Source of the DNA: Baffinella frigidus
Taxonomy: Eukaryota; Cryptophyceae; Cryptomonadales; Baffinellaceae
DNA length: 12,433 bases
Assembly (NCBI GenBank): GCA_026770585.1
Contig: MU646684.1
Span: 192,383-204,815, forward strand
Reading direction: 5' to 3'
The translations under genes were made by a program, and so were the position numbers. This document shows, piece after piece, positions 6,832-12,433 of this stretch. Every line of letters starts with the position of its first letter. Position 1 is the stretch's first letter. Below the pieces are notes generated by a model. The model was not told where the DNA came from. It ran no database searches and saw only the letters and a list, made by a program, of their open reading frames with translations.

Positions 6832-7160
6832 ATGGGTCGTAGGGTGTAGGGTGTGGGATGTGGGGTGTGGAGTTTGGGATGATCTAGGGTTTAGGGGTTT
6901 TGGGTTCAGTGTTTAGAGTTCAAGGTTTAGGAGTTAGGGTTTGGGTTTTGCGATTTGGGATTGAGGGTTCAAGTTTTGGTGTTTAGGGTTTGAGGTTTAG
7001 GGTTCAGGGTTCAGGGTGCAGGGTTCAAGGGTTTCGGATTTAGGTTTAGGGATTGGAGTTTGGGGTGTAGGGTTCAGGGTTTAGGGGTAAGGATTGACGA
7101 ATTAAGGTTCAGGGATGCGGGTTGAGGGCGTAGGGTCTAGAGTGCAGGGGTTATGGGTTA
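6832..7160 (-). repeat. Degenerate TTTAGGG tract (C-rich on the minus strand)
   Basis: About 330 bases of diverged ggtttagg/gggttcagg/gtgtaggg units. It is the only long tract in the window in the G-rich + strand orientation. It ends directly against the acceptor of the minus-strand exon, so it is best read as that gene's intron. Confidence 0.75.
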
Positions 7161-7179
7161 CGGTGTGGGTTTCAGGATG

Positions 7180-8102
7180 AAATTTTCACGAGAAAGCTGT
7201 GAGAGTTCGTCGAAAGACCGTGAGACGCCGCCTAGAGCGTCGCACCTTTGGCATCAAACCAAGGCGTGTCTCTTTTGCCTCAACAGGCACAAGGGACCGC
7301 AAGTGCCTCTTTCAGAAACGTTCGGAGAGGGAAAACGTTAGAAGAAGGGGGAAAGGCGAGGTTTTTCAGGTTGACAAACACGACCTCTCACGCTAGGGGG
7401 AGAGGACGAGACCGGGGGCGCTCAAGCTGCCCGTAACCATCCCGGAGGATGGGTGTGGACAATAAATGTCTCGCCCACTAGGACGAACTAACTACACCAC
7501 AAGGAAGGCGACGGCCTCTAAAAAGGGGAAACCCCTTTTTTCGAAGGGGTTCCCCTTCGAAAAAAGGAAAAACGGGCCAGATTTTGCCTGTCTTTGAAAA
7601 AAGAATCGGGTTTCCCCGAAGAGTTACGGGGTGCGATCCCTTCCCGTGAACTAACCCCTTAGATATCCCCCGATATCGCCCCCCCCTCTCCGACACTTGG
7701 TGAACACCATGCGCAGCACCTGGCCCTGGCCACTCTTGGCTGGTGACGTGCATGGCAGACGCTCGGTAGGTGCTTTTGCGTGTGAATCAGCTGATGCGGG
7801 TGGGTACAGACGCGTGAGAGCGGTTTGCCATCTGGGGTATTCGAGTTCTGATGAGCTTAGCAATTTGATACCACTCTGGTATCGATGGGAACAAGCTGGT
7901 GTATACCTTCACATGCCCGATTGAGGAAACCCTTTAGCCGGTTTCTGTTTCGATCCTCTGCACTGGGAAATGCGACCCGGCACGAAGCAGAGCCCTCATG
8001 CAGAACCAGTTCCAGTGTCCTCCTGCGTTTTGGGTTAAAAGAACCTAAAGGACCTAAAGGTTGCCCTCCACGGACAGGGAGGAGGGTCGCAGGGTCGCAA
8101 AA
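7180..8102. other. Less GC-rich intergenic segment
   Basis: Composition drops in GC compared with both neighbours. It contains a short Arg/Lys-rich open frame (7199-7396 +) that is also largely open on the other strand, nested palindromes at 7520-7565, a hairpin at 7867-7883 (GATACCA/TGGTATC, loop CTC) and a doubled cctaaagg at 8043-8060. No protein is called here with confidence. It may be an old mobile-element remnant or the promoter side of gene B. Confidence 0.45.
7520..7565. repeat. Two overlapping perfect palindromes
   Basis: AAAAAGGGG (7520-7528) pairs with CCCCTTTTT (7532-7540) around AAA. TTTTTTCGAAGGGG (7536-7549) pairs with CCCCTTCGAAAAAA (7552-7565) around TT. The two stems share the T run, so only one can form at a time, which makes a two-state foldback. 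Confidence 0.85.
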
Positions 8103-8543
8103 ATGACGGGTGTGTCAGAGAGATCACCGCTGGTGCCAAGCATACCGGATTTTTCAGAGGCATCGCCGGTTGCCGGCGACGGTGGGGAGAGCGGGGGCGG
8201 GGGGCGGGCGGGGCGCAAGGCCAACTCGTTGATGCAGTCGCTCGAGGGCGTTCTCGGCGACGCGGGGGTCGACGCGGGATTGTTTCGCTGCTTCATGCTG
8301 CTGCTTGTCGTGCCGGTCATTCTCTTCGCGGCGTGGTCCGTCTGGACCCTCTCCGCCACCGGGGCCGTCGGTGGAGAGGGATCGCCGTGCGCGGGTGCCG
8401 CGTGGTGGGCGCCGGGGAACCCATGGGTATGGCTTCTATCTGCGGTGGTCGTCCTGCTGCTGGACCCAATCGCAAGCTCTCTGGCTGCTGTCCTCTATAT
8501 GAACTGCGAGGACAAGGACAAGGCGGCCGCAGAGAGCATCCAG
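8103..8543 (+). CDS. Gene B exon 1 (147 codons)
   Basis: It runs from ATG 8103 to a consensus donor CAG|gtatgt, phase 0. It encodes the N-terminal tail and membrane segments 1 and 2. The frame stays open upstream of the ATG to 8061, and a candidate acceptor cacggacag lies at 8077, so the exon could be an internal exon of a longer gene. Confidence 0.7.
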
Positions 8544-10297
8544 GTATGTTAGAGGATCCCCGCATCCCTGACGTTTGCTCGCATACCGCGTGACAGCGCC
8601 ATCAAGCGATCAAGGTGAGAAGGGTTATCAAGAAAGACACCTTGGTGTGATGAAACAGAAGCTGAGTGGTGCGGCGCCGTATCCTGGCCTTTCGAGGAAC
8701 ACTCAACGATTTCCCCTCAACCCTCCTCCCTGCTCTGTCAACACCAATCTCCATCCCCTAAACCTGAGTCCTAAACCCTAAACCCTAAACCCTAAACCAT
8801 AAACCCTAAACCCTAAACCCTAAACCCTAAACCCTAAATCCTAAACCATAAACCCTAAACCCTAAAACCTTAACCCTAAACCCAAAAATTTAACACCGAA
8901 CTCTAAATACTTAACCCTAAACGCTAGTCCCTGAACCCTCCTCCCTTCTCTATGAACCCCAACCCCTATCCCCTAAACCTTGAACCCTTGACCCCTAAAC
9001 CCTAAACCCGAAAGCCGAAACCCCTAAACCCTAAATCCTGAACCCCAAACCTTCAACCCAAACTCCTAAACCCCAAACCCCAAACCCAAAAACCCCAAAC
9101 CTTACAACGTCAACCCTAAACACTAAACCCCAAAACCTGTACCCTAAACCATAAACCCTGAAACCTAAATCCTACACCATAAACCCTAAACTCTAAAACC
9201 TAAACCTTCAACCCTCAACCCTGAATCCTAAACCCTAACCCCTAAACTTTAAAACCTGAACCCTAAACCCTAAACCCCACACCCTTAACACTAAACACTG
9301 AACCATAAAACAGAAACCCTGAAGCACAAAATATAAACCCTCAACCCTCAACCCTCAACCCTCAAACCTAAAACCGAAACCCTGAAACCTCAAACCTAAA
9401 TCCTAAATCCTGAACACCTAACCCTCAACCCTCAACCCTCAACGATTTTCCCTGAACCCCCCTCCCTTCTCTATGAACTCCAACCCTATCCCCTAAACCT
9501 TGAACCCTTAACCCCTAAGCACCAAACCCTACCCCAAACCCTAAACCCTAAACACCAACCCCTAAACCCTAAACCCTAATCCCAAAACCCGAAACCCGAA
9601 ACCCTAAATCACAATCCTTAAACCCTAAACCCTAGATCCTGAACCCTAAAACCTAGACCCTAGACCCCATCCCGTAAGTGGCGAGTAGGCTCATACGACC
9701 TAACGTAGGGTCCTAGGACCTGCCTAGGACCTCTTCGGGGTCACTTTTGACCCCCTCGCCACTTAAGGGATACCCTAAACCCTAAACACTAAACACTAAA
9801 TACTCAACTCTAAACCCTAAACGCTAAACCCTGAACCCTAAACTCCAAACCCCTAAACCCTATACCCGAAACCCTAAACCCTGAACCCTAAACCCTAAAC
9901 CCTAAACCCTGACCCCTAAACCCTGACCCCTAAACCCTAAACCCTAAACCCTACAACCTAAACCCTAAACCCTCAACCCTAAACCCTAAACCCTAAACCC
10001 TAGACTCTAAACCCTAAACCCTAAACCCTGAACCCTAAACCCCAAACGCAGCTCGGATACCGCGTGACAGCGTTCATCGTGAACCTCGCGCTGACGCTGT
10101 GGGGAGTGCTGCTATGGGCGAGCCTCTCTCCCGCGTGCGAGGCCTTGTGCGCCGCCGGCGATGAGTGGTGGCTCCTCGCAGAGTTCCGCGTGTATGTGCT
10201 GTTTGTTGCGCTCAAGAGCCTGGTCCTGGGCTTCTTTGCGGTCCAGCTTGCGCTCGGGGGTGAGGGTGGGGGGGGGAAGAGCGAGCGTGCGGAATAG
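8103..10297 (+). CDS. Gene B: four-TM membrane protein, two exons (8103-8543, 10052-10297)
   Basis: The splice CAG|gtatgt ... aacgcag|CTC is phase 0 and gives 228 residues. Residues 1-62 are a soluble, Gly/Ser-rich tail with ERSPLV, which resembles acidic dileucine-type sorting signals. Membrane segments lie at about 63-84 (FMLLLVVPVILFAAW), 107-132 (WVWLLSAVVVLLL), 152-173 (AFIVNLALTLWGVLLW) and 193-214 (VLFVALKSLVLGFF). The 1-2 loop has Cys96 and the 3-4 loop has Cys176 and Cys180 (PACEALC); with both termini cytosolic, these loops would face the lumen or outside. The C-tail is short, Gly-rich and charged. The start Met at 8103 has a purine at -3 (aaaaATGa). Family not recognised; it is not a canonical tetraspanin, as no CCG loop motif is visible. 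Confidence 0.7.
8577..8598 (+). pseudogene. Diverged copy of the first bases of gene B exon 2
   Basis: 22 bases here match 10051-10072 (the G of the acceptor plus the first 21 exon bases) with one mismatch. Translated, the copy reads LAYRVTA against LGYRVTA in the exon. After that the two copies diverge. The real exon lies 1474 bp downstream on the far side of the telomere-like tract. Confidence 0.75.
8752..10046 (+). repeat. Long interstitial telomere-like tract (CCCTAAA)n, degenerate
   Basis: About 1.3 kb of CCCTAAA with many single-base variants. Near-perfect runs occur at 8768-8880 and 9880-10035, with more diverged material in the middle. Two segments of the middle part share the phrase 'ctatgaac..caaccc..tatcccctaaaccttgaaccc' (about 8951 and 9471), evidence of internal segmental duplication. 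Confidence 0.9.
9669..9771. mobile_element. 103-bp MITE-like element inside the telomere-like tract
   Basis: The ends are a 17-bp terminal inverted repeat, ATCCCGTAAGTGGCGAG at 9669-9685 and CTCGCCACTTAAGGGAT at 9755-9771, matching at 16 of 17 positions. The interior has a palindrome GGTCCTAGGACC (9709-9720), a partial copy of it (cctaggacct) and the hairpin GGGGTCA-cttt-TGACCCC (9737-9754). It has no coding capacity. The flanks are repeat on both sides, so a target duplication cannot be read with certainty. Confidence 0.7.
10052..10297 (+). CDS. Gene B exon 2 (81 codons plus stop)
   Basis: It starts directly after aaacgcag at 10051 and reads LGYRVTAFIVNLALTLWGVL onwards, with membrane segments 3 and 4, and ends TAG at 10295-10297. 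GC3 is high throughout, in sharp contrast to the repeat before it. Confidence 0.7.
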   Translation, partial: LGYRVTAFIVNLALTLWGVLLWASLSPACEALCAAGDEWWLLAEFRVYVLFVALKSLVLGFFAVQLALGGEGGGGKSERAE

Positions 10298-10560
10298 CGT
10301 GTACATGAAGAGATAAGCGTTGATGCGACTCTCCCGTGCCGACCACCCTTTCCAAACCCTCGGCCGCGACTCTACCACCCCAGTACAGTGCTGGAGAGAA
10401 AGGGCGGCGGCCTATCGCCCACGGAGTCTGGGCTTCTCGAGTGCCTAGTGAGCGCCGCAATGCCATGCTCCTTGCTACTCAACCTGCTCCTCCCGTAATC
10501 CTGCTTATCAGGTGCGTGTAATCTGAATCGTGTTCGTGTTTTTGTTCTTGGTGTGCAAGA
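10298..10560. other. Downstream flank of gene B
   Basis: GC-rich sequence without a convincing gene, probably 3' untranslated or intergenic. No AATAAA signal follows the stop codon. The short open frames on both strands lack domain-like sequence. Confidence 0.4.
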
Positions 10561-10565
10561 CCAAA

Positions 10566-10642
10566 AGGAAAAACGGACGCCTTTTCATTCTTAATATGTA
10601 AGAAGAACAACAACAGGGAAAACGGACGCCTTTTCGTTCTTA
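10566..10642. repeat. 28-bp direct repeat pair
   Basis: Two copies sharing aaaacggacgccttttc and then TTCTTA (10566-10593 and 10615-10642), with only a few mismatches and about 21 bases between them. The spacer begins with the inverse of the copy's end (TTCTTA ... TAAGAA). Confidence 0.8.
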
Positions 10643-10729
10643 CTTTTTTATTCACACCCTCGAGCCCCCCCCCCCCCTCTTCCCCCTCGCTCTCAGATCC
10701 AGATTCGGCGTCCGTGAGTGTGGCCGAGG

Positions 10730-10768
10730 AGAACCCACTGCACCCACAAGGACCACTGCACCCACAAG
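10730..10768. repeat. 18-bp tandem duplication
   Basis: 'ccactgcacccacaagga' occurs twice in direct succession, followed by 'ccatcaggacc', which looks like a third, diverged piece. Confidence 0.75.
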
Positions 10769-10991
10769 GACCATCAGGACCAGCTTTTATTTAAAAACTG
10801 AAACTAGCTGAGGTGTGGGGTAACATTTTTTAACCGGTTTTCAAGGTCCTATGGTTTTTTCCTTTCACGAACGAAGTGAAAATGGCCGTAGCTCAGTGGA
10901 ATGTTGGCCATTTGCATGATGTTTAAATGTGCTGGACTACTCGTAGAACATTCTTACCAACTTTGCCCCCAGGTTTCAGGTTAAATTTATA

Positions 10992-11145
10992 CAGGACGAC
11001 TCAGGACGACTTAGCATTCCATTAGAGCGACTCAGGATTCATTTAGGGTGACTCAGGATTTGATCAAGAAAATGACTGACTGTGTCAGAACAACACAAGA
11101 TTCAGTCGGAATGACCCAGGATTCAGTAAGGACGGCGCAGGACGC
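10992..11145. repeat. Degenerate ~21-bp minisatellite
   Basis: Units of the type GACTCAGGATTCATTTAGG recur about seven times with substitutions and length changes (gactcaggacgac, gactcaggattc, gactcaggatttg, gacccaggattcag). No open frame of note. Confidence 0.65.
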
Positions 11146-11270
11146 CATGAAAAACAAAACGTAACTCTGGGGACAAGGTGCAGGACTTGGCGTTTGGGAA
11201 TCAGGGTGTCCGGTTGAGGGTATCCTTCTATCCTGACGCCTGTTGACCTAATTCTGGAACCTCCAGACTG

Positions 11271-11602
11271 AATCCTGAGGCCTTCAGGCCAAATCGTGAG
11301 ACCTTGCGAGTGAACCCTGAGTCCATAAACCTTTAACTTTCAACAATAAACCCTAAAACCTCGATCTCAAACCCTAAACCCTGAACCTTAAACCTAAATC
11401 TAACCCTAACCCCTAAACCCTAAACCCTGGACACTAAAATCTAAAACTGGAACGCTACACCCTACACCCAGAACCCTGTCCTCAAAACCCAAAATCCAAA
11501 ACCGTTTAACCTCAACAATATACCCTAAACCCCAAACTCCAAACCTAACTAAATCCTGAGACCAATCGTGAGACCTTTCAACTGAACCCTGAGTCCTTAA
11601 AC
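11271..11602. repeat. Duplicated ~55-bp segment flanking a CCCTAAA tract
   Basis: 11271-11330 and 11551-11602 share, in order, aatcctgag, aatcgtgagacctt and tgaaccctgagtcc followed by taaacc. About 220 bases of degenerate CCCTAAA repeat lie between the copies. Confidence 0.65.
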
Positions 11603-11690
11603 CCTCAACCCTCAGTCATCAACCTTAAACCATAAACCCCAAACCGAAAACCCTAAACCCTGAACCATAAACCGTAAACTTGCAGCCGTT
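11325..11690 (+). repeat. Degenerate CCCTAAA tract
   Basis: Diverged ccctaaa/ccataaa/ccctgaa units on the + strand, interrupted by the second copy of the duplicated segment at 11551-11602. No exon recognised on either side. Confidence 0.8.
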
Positions 11691-12055
11691 TTTTTCAGCG
11701 GCCTGATCCTAATAACCTGTACAAACGGTTATCTCAAGCGTGATTTTTTTTGGGAAACAATTGAGGTCTCCAGGCGGGGGGGCTGGGGGGGGGATGGTCA
11801 GTTGAGGTGCAAGGAGTGGGGGGGTGCCGTGCAGCCCCAACCATGAAGAGAAAACAAACAACGTTTTTAAAAATAAAAAAAGGTAAAGCAACAAGACTTA
11901 CGATTATTAGGGGCCCTTGAAATTTCAAGTCTTTTTAAAAAATCATTTGCGGCCAGATAAACATATGGGCCCACAGGAAAATGAAAGGATTTCCGGCCAG
12001 ATAATTTTTTTGAGATGACCGTTTTTCAGACCAGCCCGCTCAAAAACACGGCTTT
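11691..12055. other. AT-rich island with inverted and direct repeats
   Basis: This segment stands out by its T and A runs and its G8/G9 runs. It holds a perfect 14-bp palindrome CTTGAAATTTCAAG (11916-11929), flanked by AAGACTT (11893-11899) and AAGTCTT (11927-11933). CGGCCAGATAA occurs twice (11950-11960, 11994-12004). Short minus-strand frames here contain hydrophobic stretches from the A/T runs and are not called as genes. It could be a small non-autonomous element. Confidence 0.5.
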
Positions 12056-12253
12056 ACCCCTCAACCCTGAATCCTGAACCCTAAATCGTAAACTCTTAAA
12101 TCTATCCCTACACCGTAAACCATAAACTGTGAACCGTAAACCCTAACTCTAGACCGCAAACCGTAAACCCTAACCCTAAACCCTTAACCTCAAACCCTAA
12201 ACCCTAAACCCTAAAACCCAAACTGTAGACCCATACCCCTGAACTTTGAAACC

Positions 12254-12285
<32 letters not shown>

Positions 12286-12433
12286 ACCCTGAACCCTGAA
12301 CCCTGAACCCTCAACACTTGATCACAAACCTCTTCTTTAAACCCTGAACCCTGAACCTTCGATCCTGAATCTCACCCAAAACCTTGAACCCTGAACCTTC
12401 AAACCTAAACCCTAAACCCTAAACCTGAAACCT
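12056..12433 (+). repeat. CCCTAAA/CCCTCAA/CCCTGAA tract running off the window
   Basis: Degenerate telomere-type repeat on the + strand, with local homogenised runs of ccctcaa (about 12251-12285) and ccctgaa (12286-12308). The mixture of variants shows an old interstitial array and not an active chromosome end. Confidence 0.85.

Larger units (their letters stand above)
8544..10051 (+). other. Gene B intron, 1508 bp, filled with CCCTAAA repeat
   Basis: Donor gtatgt, acceptor aaacgcag. The first 200 bases are non-repetitive and include a diverged copy of the start of exon 2 (8577-8598). From about 8752 to 10046 it is degenerate CCCTAAA/CCCTCAA/CCCTGAA repeat, broken only by the MITE-like element at 9669-9771. 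The C-rich strand is the sense strand. Confidence 0.75.

Noticed and set aside
7848-7883. Hammerhead ribozyme core (ctgatgag)
   Set aside because: No GAAA follows at the right place and stems I-III cannot be drawn around it; only a local hairpin remains.
8752-9660. CRISPR array
   Set aside because: The repeats are 7-mers without spacers, in a eukaryotic intron.
8752-10046. True telomere or chromosome end
   Set aside because: The repeat is heavily diverged, lies between two in-phase exons and is followed by unique sequence, so it is interstitial.
10888-10900. tRNA gene (A-box-like gtagctcagtgga)
   Set aside because: No matching B box, acceptor stem or anticodon arm follows; the nearest ggtttcaggtt is a poor B box.
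11709-11928. Small hydrophobic minus-strand protein
   Set aside because: The Phe/Leu/Val stretches come from A-rich runs; no coding bias and no splice or start context.

Overview
This window is nuclear DNA of a microbial eukaryote, most likely an alga. The coding pieces are short and very GC3-rich. They are split by spliceosomal-type introns (GT-AG, plus at least one good GC-AG candidate) and encode secretory or membrane proteins dense in N-glycosylation sequons. There is no bacterial operon layout. Much of the non-coding sequence is degenerate CCCTAAA/TTTAGGG, the telomere-type heptamer of plants, green algae and several other algal groups. A prasinophyte-like green alga is my first guess, but the species cannot be fixed from this sequence.

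Layout. 1-1094: no confident gene; a CCATCTCA-type simple repeat and a three-stem foldback. 1095-6544 (+): 'gene A', a multi-exon gene whose 5' end I cannot place, reconstructed as about 15 exons (roughly 800 residues) for a large secreted or surface glycoprotein. Its middle reads like repeated beta-sandwich modules, loosely similar to the pre-peptidase C-terminal (PPC) fold. Its C-terminal part carries five Cys-x10-Cys modules embedded in N-glycosylation sequons. 6682-6828 (-): a probable terminal exon of a convergent gene, with the only TTTAGGG-oriented tract (about 6832-7160) directly upstream of its splice acceptor. 7180-8100: a compositionally different, less GC-rich segment with nested perfect palindromes. 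8103-10297 (+): 'gene B', a two-exon gene for a 228-residue protein with four membrane segments, interrupted by a 1.5 kb intron made almost wholly of degenerate CCCTAAA repeat with a 103-bp terminal-inverted-repeat (MITE-like) element inside. 10298-12433: gene-free, with short direct repeats, a degenerate ~21-bp minisatellite, an AT-rich island and two more CCCTAAA tracts.

Main points. (1) In every intron supported here that carries telomere-like repeat, the CCCTAAA strand is the sense strand, and the repeat flips where the coding strand flips. (2) Two introns hold a decayed copy of the following exon's first bases on the far side of the repeat tract, as if the tract entered with a target duplication. 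(3) The five C-x10-C modules look like an unnamed extracellular repeat; one module is completed only across a splice junction, which supports the gene model. Gene A's last exon could also splice in frame into gene B, making a single ectodomain-plus-four-TM protein; transcript data would decide this.
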